DNA from: Hyphomicrobium sp.
GTDB taxonomy: Bacteria > Pseudomonadota > Alphaproteobacteria > Rhizobiales > Hyphomicrobiaceae
Assembly: GCA_030148425.1 (NCBI GenBank)
Contig: JASBTM010000017.1
Location: 496,001-560,000, forward strand
Direction: 5' to 3'
Length of the DNA: 64,000 nucleotides
Position numbers and translations under genes: made by a program. The notes under the pieces were generated by a model that saw only the letters and a list, made by a program, of their open reading frames with translations, was not told the origin of the DNA and ran no database searches. Numbering within the stretch: position 1 is the stretch's first letter; the number at the start of each line of letters is the position of its first letter. This document shows, piece by piece, positions 54,069 to 63,479 of this stretch.

Positions 54069-55085
54069 TTGGGTCGCGTAATTCCGCTCGAAGACGTCCG
54101 CGAAACGAGCCAGAAGCTGCAACCGCTTCTCGACCTCGTGGCCGAGGATATGGAAGCGATCAACCGCATCATTCTCGACAAGGCGGTATCCGATGTCGAG
54201 ATGATTCCCGAGCTTGCGCACCACCTCATCGATAGCGGCGGCAAGCGCCTGCGACCCATGCTCGCTCTCGCATCGGCTAAACTCTGCGGCTACACCGGCA
54301 ATGGCCACGTCCGCACGGCTTCCGCCGTCGAGTTCATGCACACCGCCACGCTGCTGCACGACGACGTCGTCGATGAGAGCTCGACTCGGCGCGGCCGCAA
54401 AACGGCGCGGATGATTTGGGGAAATCAGGCGAGCGTGCTCGTCGGCGATTTCCTTCTCGGCCAGGCCTTCAAAATGTTCGTCGACGTCGGATCCCTGACA
54501 GTGTTGCGGATCATGTCGAGCGCCGCAGCGACGATTGCCGAAGGCGAAGTACTACAGCTCGCGGCAGCCAAGAACACATCGACGACCGAAGACGATTACC
54601 TGACGATCATCAACTCGAAGACGGCTGCACTTTTCTCAGCTGCTGCCGAGTCCGGCGCAGCGCTCTCGCAGCGGCCGAACGAGGAGCAGGCCGCGCTTCG
54701 GTCCTATGGCAAGAACCTCGGGCTGGCGTTTCAGTTGGTCGACGACGCCCTCGATTATGCGGGAGACAGCACGCGTCTTGGCAAGTCGGTCGGGGACGAT
54801 TTTCGCGAGGGCAAGATCACCCTTCCCGTCATCCTTTCGTTCCGGCGCGGTTCGAGCGACGAGCGTCAATTCTGGAACCGGACCATCGCAGAGGGCGACA
54901 TCGGCGACGGCGATCTCGAACATGCGATCACCCTGATGCGGCGTCACAAGGCGATCGAAGCGACCTTCGAGCGGGCGCGTTCCTATGGCGCAATCGCGCG
55001 CGACGCGCTGGCTATTTTCCCTGAGAGCCGCGAGAAAGACGCGCTCGAGCAGGTCATCGCGTTCTGCATCAGCCGTTCTCACTGA
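54069..55085 (+). CDS. ispB: Octaprenyl/polyprenyl diphosphate synthase
   Basis: 338 residues from TTG at 54069, with GGGGG five bases upstream; another TTG at 54057 is possible. First Asp-rich motif is LLHDDVVDES (DDxxD) and second is LVDDALDYAGD. GGKRLRPMLALASAKL binds diphosphate. It makes the ubiquinone side chain by adding isoprene units. The chain length cannot be read. It is convergent with ispE. Confidence 0.92.
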   Translation: MGRVIPLEDVRETSQKLQPLLDLVAEDMEAINRIILDKAVSDVEMIPELAHHLIDSGGKRLRPMLALASAKLCGYTGNGHVRTASAVEFMHTATLLHDDVVDESSTRRGRKTARMIWGNQASVLVGDFLLGQAFKMFVDVGSLTVLRIMSSAAATIAEGEVLQLAAAKNTSTTEDDYLTIINSKTAALFSAAAESGAALSQRPNEEQAALRSYGKNLGLAFQLVDDALDYAGDSTRLGKSVGDDFREGKITLPVILSFRRGSSDERQFWNRTIAEGDIGDGDLEHAITLMRRHKAIEATFERARSYGAIARDALAIFPESREKDALEQVIAFCISRSH

Positions 55086-55120
55086 GACGGAAAACTATCG
55101 TTCGGGCGCATGCAAGAGCT

Positions 55121-55157
55121 GGGTCCCGGCTCTTCGCTTCGCTCGGCCGGGATGACA
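55121..55157. repeat. Intergenic palindromic fragment (CCGGGATGAC type)
   Basis: GTCCCGGC and GCCGGGAT around a 16-base loop, ending in GATGACA, between convergent ispB and ispE. It is a partial copy of the dispersed palindrome and could terminate both. Confidence 0.6.
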
Positions 55158-55170
55158 CCCGAGCAGACAA

Positions 55171-56037
55171 TCAAACCAATCGCGACTGCGCGATCCACCA
55201 GTTCGGCTGACGCGATTTCAGCATGCGGGTGGCGACTGTCGCCGCGTGTTCGGTCTCGAACAGGGCAAAGCAGGTTGGGCCGGCCCCCGACAGTTGCGCG
55301 ACGCGCGAGCGCGGAAGCTTCGCCAGCGCCGAGATCACCATATTGATCTCGGGAAAAAGTTGACGCGCGGGCGCCTCGAGCGCGTTGCCGCGCAGCGCCG
55401 CATAGCGGATGACATCGCCCACGGATGAGAATACCGGCGGTGTTTCTTTTGGCAGATCCGATTGCAGCGGCGCGGCTCCGAGGAGCCGGAACACCTCAGC
55501 CGTCTTTTTTTCCATGATCGGAGAGAGAGGATTGGCAAGCACGGCGAAAAGCTCGCCGGGAAGTGTGGTCGCGCTGATTTCTTCACCGACGCCTGTCATC
55601 ATCGCGCTGCGGCTCCCGAGGCAAACGGGAACATCCGCGCCGAGGCTTCGGGCGATTTCGCCAACGTCCAGCGCGGCGACTTCCGGATGAGCCATACACA
55701 GAAGACGAAGTGCTGCGGCCGCATCGGCCGAGCCGCCGCCGATGCCGCTGGCGATCGGCAGGTTCTTTTCAAGCGTAAAGCGGCCGAGATCTATTCCTGG
55801 AGCGGCGCGAGAAACTGCGGAGATTGCGGCGTCGACGAGATTAAGCCCGTCGAGGCCGGCCGAGAATGGCCCCTCGATGACGGTCGGTGCGGTCGGCCCG
55901 GAGTGAAGCGTCAGTCGATCAGCGGCTGTGGACGCGAATGCGACCAAGCTCCGAAGCTCGTGGTAGCCGTCGGCCCGGCGCCCCAGGACCTCAAGCGTCA
56001 GGTTGATCTTCGCGGGGGCGAATTCCAATTTCGACAT
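55171..56037 (-). CDS. ispE: 4-diphosphocytidyl-2-C-methyl-D-erythritol kinase
   Basis: 288 residues from ATG at 56037 (GGAATGC upstream). The GHMP kinase pattern is clear: FAPAKINLTLEV at the start and PIASGIGGGSADAAAALR for ATP. It makes a non-mevalonate isoprenoid intermediate. A terminator stem and T-run end just 13 bases before the start, so transcription of the gene starts in an unusual place or depends on read-through. Confidence 0.95.
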   Translation of the reverse strand: MSKLEFAPAKINLTLEVLGRRADGYHELRSLVAFASTAADRLTLHSGPTAPTVIEGPFSAGLDGLNLVDAAISAVSRAAPGIDLGRFTLEKNLPIASGIGGGSADAAAALRLLCMAHPEVAALDVGEIARSLGADVPVCLGSRSAMMTGVGEEISATTLPGELFAVLANPLSPIMEKKTAEVFRLLGAAPLQSDLPKETPPVFSSVGDVIRYAALRGNALEAPARQLFPEINMVISALAKLPRSRVAQLSGAGPTCFALFETEHAATVATRMLKSRQPNWWIAQSRLV

Positions 56038-56050
56038 GCATTCCATGATA

Positions 56051-56075
56051 CAAAAACGGGCGCTTAAGCGCCCGT
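56051..56075 (-). terminator. Rho-independent terminator of the TPR gene
   Basis: On the minus strand ACGGGCGC-TTAA-GCGCCCGT (56075-56056), a 20-base palindrome with an 8-base stem, is followed by TTTTG. It lies 30 bases after the TPR gene stop and only 13 bases upstream of the ispE ATG. Confidence 0.85.
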
Positions 56076-56105
56076 CTTGCCACAAATTATCTTGACGCGC
56101 CGTTA

Positions 56106-57947
56106 CTACTCGACGGTTCTGCCTGAAGTTCCTGTCTTGTTTTCGCTGCGACGGCGGAGAGCTTCATCCGTCTGGACCTGCCGGGTCTTCTCGGCGTTCT
56201 TGGCTTCGCCCTTGGAGTCGAGGCCACGCTCCAGCTTCGCCTTGATCTTATCGACGTCCTCGGGCTCCGGGTTGAGCGACAACGCCTGGCTCCATTGGAA
56301 GCGGGCTTCGCGCTCACGTCCAACCTTCCAGAAAGCGTCGCCGAGGTGATCGTTCAGCGTCGGGTCTTCGGGCTTGATCTCAACTGCGCGCTCAAGGTAG
56401 CGGACGGCTTCCTTGAAGTTGCCTTGCTTGTAGTGCGCCCAGCCAAGACTATCGACGATGTAACCGTCGTCTGGCTTCAGCTGCACAGCCTTCTCGATCA
56501 ACCGGGTGCCCTCTTTGAGGTTCTTGCCCTGATCGACCCAGGAGTAGCCGAGATAGTTCAGAATGAGGGGCTGGTCAGGCGCGAGCGCGAGTGCGCGCTT
56601 GAGATCGGATTCCGCCGCTGGCCAGTTCTTCAGCCGCTCATAGGCCGTACCCCGTGCGTAGTAGTAACCCCAGTTGCGCGGATCGGATTTGTTGAGAACC
56701 GAAATAGCCTTGGTGAAATAGGTGACGGCGCCCGCATAATCCTTGCGTGCACGCATAATATTGCCGAGCGCTTCGAGCGGCCGGACGTCTTTCGGGTCTT
56801 CTTCGCTCAACTTGACCAGAATGACTTTGGCTTCGTCGGTGCGATCGAGCGAGTTGAGGTCGAATGCGCGACGGATATCGATGGCGCTCTGCAGCGGCGT
56901 TCCAGCAGGAATGCGGTCGTACGTTTTCAGGGCATCGTCGTAGCGCTTCACCGCTTCCTGCGCATTGGCGAGGGCGGCCAGCGCAAAGACGTGATCCGGC
57001 TTCGCATCGAGTGCGAGTTGAAGATAAATCGTGCCGAGGCTGACGCCGCCTTCACCTGCCAACGCTTCGCCCAGACCGTAGAAGACCTCCGACAGTCCTT
57101 CGGTCGGCGACGAAATCAGCAGCGGCGGCTTCTGCTTCTTGTCGATGATCTGCAGCATCTCCTTGGCGAGAGGATGCGGTTCGCCCTGGGTCTTCGCCAG
57201 CTGCTGCTTGATGACCTGCCGGGCGGTTTTAAAATCGCCGTAGTGGGCCGCCGATTGCGCATAAGCGAGAGAGGTGCGGAGCGTCCGGCTATCCTGACGG
57301 AAAACCTTTTCATAGGATGCGCGCGCGTCGGCCTTGCGGCCCGCGAGATCCGCGATCAATGCGCGGTGATACCGCAAATAGAACTGTGCCCAGTCCGGTT
57401 GGCGCGGGAGATCGAGAGCTTTGAGAGCTCCATCGGTGTCGCCCGCCGCCAAGCGAGTCCAACCGATCGCAATCGCGCTCGTCAATTCGCCAATGGGATT
57501 TTCAGACGCCGCGGTAAAGCGGTCTTCGGCTTTCTTGTAATCGCCGGCTTTGAATGCCGTCACGCCCAGCAGGAACTGGGACATGCGATGGGACTGCTGG
57601 GTCGCCGACAATTTCTCAGCAAGGGGAACGGCCTTCGGCCAATCGCCAGACATCGTCTCCATCTGGAAGGCCTGTTCGAGCAGAACCTCGTTCGATGGAT
57701 CGCGCTCCAGCGCCCGGCCGTAGAAATTCGCGGCTTCCTCGGTGTCCTGCGCTGCTCGCGCAAAGCGGCCGGCAAGATAATTGCCGAGCACGGAGTTCGA
57801 TAGTTCGTCTTGACCGGCGTCCTGATCCTGATCTTGCGCCTGATCTTGATCTTGTGAGCGGGCCGGAGCCTCGCTGAAAAACCCGGCGACTGTCAGTGAA
57901 ATCGCGACAAGGCCTACACTCAGCACGCGCCCGAAGGGTCCCCGCAT
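56106..57947 (-). CDS. Exported TPR-repeat protein
   Basis: 613 residues from ATG at 57947 (AGGGA upstream); an open extension to 58052 is less plausible. A signal peptide (1-30, hydrophobic FGRVLSVGLVAISLTVAGFF) is followed by a Gln-Asp-rich spacer with QDQDQ repeats at about 32-45. TPR units cover most of the remaining sequence, for example NFYGRALERDPSNEVLLEQAF, LALDAKPDHVFALAAL, LERAVEIKPEDPTLNDHLGDAFW. It is probably periplasmic or surface exposed. Lies between ETF-QO and ispE. Function unknown; BamD-like or outer-membrane-biogenesis roles are possible. Confidence 0.82.
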   Translation of the reverse strand: MRGPFGRVLSVGLVAISLTVAGFFSEAPARSQDQDQAQDQDQDAGQDELSNSVLGNYLAGRFARAAQDTEEAANFYGRALERDPSNEVLLEQAFQMETMSGDWPKAVPLAEKLSATQQSHRMSQFLLGVTAFKAGDYKKAEDRFTAASENPIGELTSAIAIGWTRLAAGDTDGALKALDLPRQPDWAQFYLRYHRALIADLAGRKADARASYEKVFRQDSRTLRTSLAYAQSAAHYGDFKTARQVIKQQLAKTQGEPHPLAKEMLQIIDKKQKPPLLISSPTEGLSEVFYGLGEALAGEGGVSLGTIYLQLALDAKPDHVFALAALANAQEAVKRYDDALKTYDRIPAGTPLQSAIDIRRAFDLNSLDRTDEAKVILVKLSEEDPKDVRPLEALGNIMRARKDYAGAVTYFTKAISVLNKSDPRNWGYYYARGTAYERLKNWPAAESDLKRALALAPDQPLILNYLGYSWVDQGKNLKEGTRLIEKAVQLKPDDGYIVDSLGWAHYKQGNFKEAVRYLERAVEIKPEDPTLNDHLGDAFWKVGREREARFQWSQALSLNPEPEDVDKIKAKLERGLDSKGEAKNAEKTRQVQTDEALRRRSENKTGTSGRTVE

Positions 57948-58190
57948 CGACTTTTTCCCTTTGCTGCCGGAAGCCAATTCGATTCCTGCAGGGTTAAGCC
58001 TAGCAAAGATACCGCGCGCTTGGCGACAAGCTTTACGTGAAAAATAAGACATGAGCCGGGATTGCTAACGGTTATCAATATTGTCCGCGTGTGTCGCGCG
58101 CGACAATCCGCCATTACGATCTGCCAGCCCATCGCTGCCGAATGAGCGCGAAAATATGCGCTCTTCCGGCAAACGTTATTCAGTACATCG

Positions 58191-59873
58191 TCACATTCCG
58201 GCGTAATTGGGTCCGCCCCCGCCTTCGGGGCAGGTCCAGTTGATATTCTGGCTCGGATCTTTGATGTCGCAGGTTTTGCAGTGAACGCAATTCTGCGCGT
58301 TGATCTGGAACTTCGCGGCCCCGGCGTTGTCATAGACGACTTCATAAACCGCTGCTGGGCAGTAGCGCTGCGCCGGCTCGGCGTATTCTGGCAGATTGAC
58401 CGCGATCGGCACCGTCGGATCGAGCAATTTGAGATGAATTGGCTGATCTTCTTCGTGGTTCGTCGCGGAGAACGACACATTCGTCAAGCGATCGAAAGTC
58501 AGCTTGCCGTCGGGCTTCGGGTAAGCGATCGGCTTGTAGTTTTTCGACTTGGCTGTCGCGGCGGCGTCGGTTTTGCCGTGCTTCAGCGTAAAGCCCAGTC
58601 CGACGCCTGAAATAATGGTGTTGAGCCAAAGATCGGTGCCGCCGAGGATGATGCCCAGCGCCGTACCGAAGCGGGACCAGAACGGCTTCATATTGCGCAC
58701 GCGCTTCAAATCGCGGGCAATGTCGCCGGTGCGGACGTCTGTCTCGTAAGCGTCGAGCTTGTCGTGGGCACGGCCTGCCGCAATCGCATCGACGACGGCA
58801 TCCGCCGCCGCGATGCCGGACAGGATGGCGTTATGACTGCCTTTGATGCGGGGCACGTTGACCATGCCCGCCGCGCAGCCCAGAAGCGCGCCGCCCGGAA
58901 AAACGAGATCGGGCATCGACTGCCAGCCGCCTTCTGTGATGGCGCGGGCGCCGTAACCGATGCGCTTGCCGCCTTCGAAGACGCCGCGAATCGCGGGGTG
59001 CGTCTTGAAGCGCTGGAACTCGTCATACGGCGAGAGATAGGGATTTTTGTAGTTCAAGTGGACGACGAAGCCCACGGCGACGAGATTGTCGCCATAGTGA
59101 TAAAGGAACGAGCCTCCGCCGGTGCTGTTGTCCAGCGGCCAGCCGAACGAGTGCTGCACGTAGCCCGGCTTGTGCTTCTCGGGTGAGACCTGCCAAAGCT
59201 CTTTCAGGCCGATGCCGTATTTCTGCGGTTCGTGATCGTTGGCGAGATCGAAGTGGCGGATGAGAACCTTGGCCAGCGAACCGCGCGCGCCTTCGGCGAT
59301 GAGCGTGTACTTGCCGCGTAATTCCATGCCGCGAACGAAACTGTCTTTCGGCTCACCGTCGCGGCCGACGCCCATATCTCCCGTCGCGACACCGACGACG
59401 GCGCCGCTTTCGTCATAAAGGACTTCGCTCGCCGCGAAGCCCGGATAGATCTCGACGCCGAGTTCGGCTGCCTGATCGCCAAGCCATTTGCATAGCGCGC
59501 CAAGGCTGACGATATAATTGCCGTGGTTCTTCATCAGCGGCGGCATCGGCCAGTTCGGCAGCCGGATATCGCCCTGCGGTCCGAGAACCAGAAACACGTC
59601 TTCGGTCACGGGCGTCTCGACCGGTGCGCCGCGTTCTTTCCAATCGGGGATCAGGCGGTTCAAGCCGATCGGATCGATGACGGCGCCAGAAAGAATATGG
59701 GCACCGACCTCTGACCCTTTTTCCACGACGACGACGGAAATCTCGGTTCCAGTCTCGGCGGCTTTCTGCTTGAGGCGTATTGCGGCCGCTAGCCCGGCCG
59801 GGCCGGCACCGACGATCACTACGTCGAAGTCCATTGCCTCGCGGGCTGGCATGTCGGCGGCGTCAACGGCCAT
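58191..59873 (-). CDS. Electron-transfer flavoprotein-ubiquinone oxidoreductase
   Basis: 560 residues from ATG at 59873, which has GAGG five bases upstream (ATG at 59876 also possible). FAD site VVIVGAGPAGLAAAIRL; the ubiquinone-binding and membrane region is central; the C-terminal 4Fe-4S cluster is held by four Cys in NCVHCKTCDIKDPSQNINWTC. It passes electrons from ETF, fed by fatty-acid or amino-acid dehydrogenases, to ubiquinone. No ETF genes are adjacent. Confidence 0.95.
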   Translation of the reverse strand: MAVDAADMPAREAMDFDVVIVGAGPAGLAAAIRLKQKAAETGTEISVVVVEKGSEVGAHILSGAVIDPIGLNRLIPDWKERGAPVETPVTEDVFLVLGPQGDIRLPNWPMPPLMKNHGNYIVSLGALCKWLGDQAAELGVEIYPGFAASEVLYDESGAVVGVATGDMGVGRDGEPKDSFVRGMELRGKYTLIAEGARGSLAKVLIRHFDLANDHEPQKYGIGLKELWQVSPEKHKPGYVQHSFGWPLDNSTGGGSFLYHYGDNLVAVGFVVHLNYKNPYLSPYDEFQRFKTHPAIRGVFEGGKRIGYGARAITEGGWQSMPDLVFPGGALLGCAAGMVNVPRIKGSHNAILSGIAAADAVVDAIAAGRAHDKLDAYETDVRTGDIARDLKRVRNMKPFWSRFGTALGIILGGTDLWLNTIISGVGLGFTLKHGKTDAAATAKSKNYKPIAYPKPDGKLTFDRLTNVSFSATNHEEDQPIHLKLLDPTVPIAVNLPEYAEPAQRYCPAAVYEVVYDNAGAAKFQINAQNCVHCKTCDIKDPSQNINWTCPEGGGGPNYAGM

Positions 59874-60016
59874 CATCACCTCGTTTGGATGTCTGGAAGT
59901 TCATCAGCAATCTCGATTATGGTGCGGGAGGAAAAGCGTCAAGTTGACCGATACCACGCGAGCCCCGCCCCCAGACGCGTGCAATTTGCAGGGGTTGTCC
60001 TTATTGTCATAGCCCG

Positions 60017-60901
60017 ATGACGAGCTTTTTCGACCAAGATGAAATGCTGGCGATCCTCGATTGGTTGCAAGCCGCGGGCGTAGACACCGCCGTTGGGGAT
60101 ACCGCCCATGACTGGCTCGCGCGCGGGAACGAGGCGCCGGGGGCTGGATTTGCGTGGCCGAAGCGCGGCGAAGAACGGCCTGCGGCTGCCATTTCGCCAG
60201 CGGCCGCGCCTGCCCGTCCGCGCGCGACGACCAGCACAGGCGCTCCTCGTACTGAGCCTGGCCGCGGCGAACCGGGACGGCCGCGGGCGGCGACGCCGCT
60301 CGGCGCCAGCGAGGCCGAGACCGGTGCGCGGCGCATTGCTCGCGCCGTTACGTCGCTGGAAGGGCTCGAGGCGGCGCTCAAGGATTTCGACGGCTGCGGC
60401 CTCAAATCGACGGCGACGAAGCTATGCTTCTATCGGGGTGCGCCGAAGGCCGACGTCATGTTCATCGGCGAAGCGCCGGGCCGCGACGAGGACTTGGCTG
60501 GAAAGCCGTTCGTCGGGCGCGCGGGTCAATTGCTCGATAAGATGCTTGCAGCAATCGGGCTTTCGGAAGCGGACGTGCACATCACCAACATCGTCTATTG
60601 GCGACCGCCCGGGAACCGCACACCAACGCCGCAGGAAGCACTTTCGTGTCGGCCGTTTCTCGAGCGGCAAATCGAGCTTGTCGCGCCGAAGATGCTGGTC
60701 GCGGTCGGTGGCTCGGCGGCCAAGGAAGTGTTGGGCGCGACAGAGGGCATCATGCGGCTTCGCGGCAAGTGGCGCGAGGTTCAGGTGGGAGAGCAGAAGA
60801 TACCCGCCATCGCGACGCTGCATCCGGCGTATCTGCTGCGGACGCCAGCGGCAAAGCAGCTCGCGTGGATGGATCTTCTGCAGATCAAGTCGAAACTCTA
60901 A
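60017..60901 (+). CDS. Uracil-DNA glycosylase superfamily, family 4-like
   Basis: 294 residues. GEAPG (151-155) and HPAY (269-272) are the catalytic motifs. C127 is the expected first visible cysteine and C211 in SCRPFLERQ matches a canonical Fe-S ligand, but the Cys expected near KCRPPGN is W195 (YWRPPGN) and a CxxC pair at the N-terminal side is not seen. A Pro/Arg/Ala-rich linker fills about 50-100. It removes uracil from DNA. It is 19 bases upstream of moaB on the same strand. Confidence 0.85.
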   Translation: MTSFFDQDEMLAILDWLQAAGVDTAVGDTAHDWLARGNEAPGAGFAWPKRGEERPAAAISPAAAPARPRATTSTGAPRTEPGRGEPGRPRAATPLGASEAETGARRIARAVTSLEGLEAALKDFDGCGLKSTATKLCFYRGAPKADVMFIGEAPGRDEDLAGKPFVGRAGQLLDKMLAAIGLSEADVHITNIVYWRPPGNRTPTPQEALSCRPFLERQIELVAPKMLVAVGGSAAKEVLGATEGIMRLRGKWREVQVGEQKIPAIATLHPAYLLRTPAAKQLAWMDLLQIKSKL

Positions 60902-60920
60902 GCAGCAAACGAGGCGTATC

Positions 60921-61463
60921 ATGGCCGGCATCGATGCCGAACGCCAATTCATCCCCATCCGCATCGCTATTCTGACGATGTCGGACTCGCGCACGCTCGC
61001 GGACGATACATCGGGATCGTATCTCGAACGCGCCGTCGGCGAAGCAGGCCACGCCGTCGCCGACCGCAAGCTCGTGAAAGACGACACGGCGCAAATCCGC
61101 AGCATCGTCAAAGGCTGGATTGACGATCCGTCCATCGATTGCGTGATTACGACGGGGGGAACGGGATTTACGGGACGGGACGTAACGCCTGAAGCGGTGA
61201 AGCCGCTGTTCGAAAAAGAGATCGAAGGTTTTGCGATCCTCTTTCACACGCTGTCGTATCAAAAGGTCGGCACGTCGACGATCCAGTCGCGGGCGTGCGG
61301 CGGCGTCGCGAAAGGGACCTACATTTTTTGCCTGCCTGGCTCGACCGGCGCTTGCAAGGATGCCTGGGAGGGCATTCTGAAATTCCAGCTCGATGTGCGG
61401 CATCGGCCATGCAATTTCGTCGAGATCATGCCGCGGCTGGAAGAACATCGAAAAACGGCATGA
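60921..61463 (+). CDS. moaB: Molybdenum cofactor biosynthesis protein B
   Basis: 180 residues from ATG at 60921 with GAGG upstream. The MoaB/Mog fold is plain: IAILTMSDSRTLADDTSG, then ITTGGTGFTGRDVTPEAV and LPGSTGACKDAW. It adenylylates molybdopterin. It is transcribed after the uracil-DNA glycosylase gene. Confidence 0.95.
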   Translation: MAGIDAERQFIPIRIAILTMSDSRTLADDTSGSYLERAVGEAGHAVADRKLVKDDTAQIRSIVKGWIDDPSIDCVITTGGTGFTGRDVTPEAVKPLFEKEIEGFAILFHTLSYQKVGTSTIQSRACGGVAKGTYIFCLPGSTGACKDAWEGILKFQLDVRHRPCNFVEIMPRLEEHRKTA

Positions 61464-61473
61464 TGCGGACGCC

Positions 61474-62181
61474 TCAAGGCGCGGTTTCGACCTTGCCGCT
61501 GAGCCGTGCGATCACGCTCACCGGAAGCCCCACGCCGTAGAGCATGTGACAGATCTGGTTGCGGAACGACCGCGAGAAATAGCCGTCGCGACGGTAGCGG
61601 TCGGCCGAAGTCACAGCTTCGGCGTCGAGCATGGTGAGCCGGCGGCGTCCGAGGCGGCGGGCGAGATCGAGGTCTTCCATGATCGGTATATTACGATAGC
61701 CGCCGACCTCATCGAACAGCCGACGCGGGATCAGCAAACCCTGATCGCCATAAGGCACGCGGAGAAGCTTGCAGCGTAGTTGGACGGCCACTTCGAGCAG
61801 CCTCGGCGCCAAGCCCCTGTCGTCGAGCCGGAACTTGAAAGCGCCGGCCGCCATCGCGCGCTCGCCCAGATCGATGCGATGCATGAAGCTGGTCGCGCTG
61901 CGCTCCCAGCCCTCTTCGAGCACCGTATCGGCATTCAGGAACAACAACCAAGGGAAGCGGGCCATTGCTGCGCCCTGCGCCAGCTGCCCGCCGCGTCCGG
62001 GAGCGCTCTCGACAACGTCGGCTCCGGCGAGATCGGCAACCTTGACAGTGGCGTCCGTCGAGCCGCCATCGACGACGATGACCTGCCTCACGATGCCGTC
62101 CACTGCTGCGGGAACCAGCGCCGAAAGGGTCGGTGCTAACGTGCGTTCAGCATTCCGGGCGGGAATGATTACTGAGATCAT
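61474..62181 (-). CDS. GT2 family glycosyltransferase
   Basis: 235 residues from ATG at 62181 (AGGAAAAG upstream). The GT-A fold begins ISVIIPARNAERTL and has IVVDGGSTDAT, then the D-x-D-like LNADT; GYRNIPIMEDLDLARRLGRRR carries the acceptor-side ED motif. It resembles the TIGR04283 group. Convergent with moaB by 10 bases; divergent from the radical SAM gene. Confidence 0.88.
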   Translation of the reverse strand: MISVIIPARNAERTLAPTLSALVPAAVDGIVRQVIVVDGGSTDATVKVADLAGADVVESAPGRGGQLAQGAAMARFPWLLFLNADTVLEEGWERSATSFMHRIDLGERAMAAGAFKFRLDDRGLAPRLLEVAVQLRCKLLRVPYGDQGLLIPRRLFDEVGGYRNIPIMEDLDLARRLGRRRLTMLDAEAVTSADRYRRDGYFSRSFRNQICHMLYGVGLPVSVIARLSGKVETAP

Positions 62182-62334
62182 TTTCTTTTCCTGACACGTC
62201 ATTCCGCGCGCGGCAAGGCGCGCCAAGTCGCGGACCTTAACCAAAGGCCGCGCCGAATTCCGTCGATGCTATGTTCTTTATTTGTTCTCTTGGTCGTGCT
62301 AGAGATTGATCGAAATCAGCAGCATTTGGAAAAA

Positions 62335-63447
62335 ATGGCTCCGGACCGAGACCAGCAAAATCGCCTCGCAACGCCCCTTTCCGTCGATTCCGAGCGTCGG
62401 CGCGGGCGCGGGGCGCGAACGAATAAAAGCGGGCGGTTCGAAGCGGAGGCCTACGAGGCATTCGACGATGGCTGGGAAAGCCTCGGAGATCTCGACGCGT
62501 TCAAGACGGAAGTGACTGAGGAAGCTGCGAAGTCGATCATCTCGCACAACGACAGTCCAGACGTTTCGTTCGAGAGTTCGATTAACCCGTACCGGGGCTG
62601 CGAGCATGGCTGCATCTATTGCTACGCCCGGCCGAGCCATTGTTATCTCGGGCACTCCGCGGGCCTGGATTTCGAGACCAAGCTTTATGCCAAGCCGAAC
62701 GCAGCCGAACTTCTTCGGCGGGAATTCAAGAAGCCGAGCTACCGGCCAGAAACGATTGCTCTCGGCGGCAACACCGATCCCTATCAACCTGTCGAGCGAG
62801 AGCGTTGCATTACGCGCTCGATTCTCGAGGTGATGGCAGAGACTAATCATCCCGTCGGCATCATCACGAAATCGGCGCTGGTCGCGCGCGACATCGATAT
62901 CCTAGCGCCAATGGCCGAGAAAAAACTCGCGCGCGTTGCGGTCTCGATTACGACGCTCGACCGCCGTGTCGCCCGCGCGATGGAGCCGCGCGCCGCGACG
63001 CCGCCGAAGCGCCTCGAAACCGTGAAGCGGCTCGCGGATGCCGGCATTCCCGTGACGGTCATGGTGGCTCCGATCATTCCGGGGCTGACGGATCACGAGA
63101 TCGAGCCCATTCTCGAAGCGGCGCGCGAGGCCGGGGCGCGCGAAGCAGGTTATGTGCTCCTCCGCCTGCCGCTCGAGATCAAGGATCTCTTTCGCGAATG
63201 GCTCGCGGAGGAATTTCCCAACCGCGCCGACAGAGTCATTTCGCTTTTGCGCTCGATGCACGGCGGACGCGATTACACGCCCGACTTTGGTGTACGGCAG
63301 GTCGGGCGCGGCCCCTACGCGACGCAGATCGCGCTGCGCTTCCGGCTTGCAAAGAAGCGCCTCGGCTTCGGTGGCGATCGAGTTGCCTTGCGAACCGATC
63401 TCTTCCTGCGTCCCGGTAACGGTGGACAACAGCTCTCTCTGCTTTGA
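62335..63447 (+). CDS. Radical SAM protein, PA0069 / SplB-like family
   Basis: 370 residues from ATG at 62335 (TGGAAAAA upstream). The 4Fe-4S-SAM cluster cysteines are C89, C93 and C96 in YRGCEHGCIYCYARPSH, with the family segment ESSINPYRGC just before. The extended frame from 62266 is hydrophobic and unlikely. Members resemble spore photoproduct lyase but most are uncharacterised; a repair or RNA modification role is possible. Confidence 0.88.
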   Translation: MAPDRDQQNRLATPLSVDSERRRGRGARTNKSGRFEAEAYEAFDDGWESLGDLDAFKTEVTEEAAKSIISHNDSPDVSFESSINPYRGCEHGCIYCYARPSHCYLGHSAGLDFETKLYAKPNAAELLRREFKKPSYRPETIALGGNTDPYQPVERERCITRSILEVMAETNHPVGIITKSALVARDIDILAPMAEKKLARVAVSITTLDRRVARAMEPRAATPPKRLETVKRLADAGIPVTVMVAPIIPGLTDHEIEPILEAAREAGAREAGYVLLRLPLEIKDLFREWLAEEFPNRADRVISLLRSMHGGRDYTPDFGVRQVGRGPYATQIALRFRLAKKRLGFGGDRVALRTDLFLRPGNGGQQLSLL

Positions 63448-63479
63448 CAGGCCGATCCGCGCGATGACCAACTTGGCGA

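Noticed and set aside
60093..60920. Possible N-terminal extension of moaB (total 456 residues)
   Set aside because: It runs through the uracil-DNA glycosylase gene in another frame and is Arg/Ser-rich; moaB starts at 60921 with GAGG upstream.
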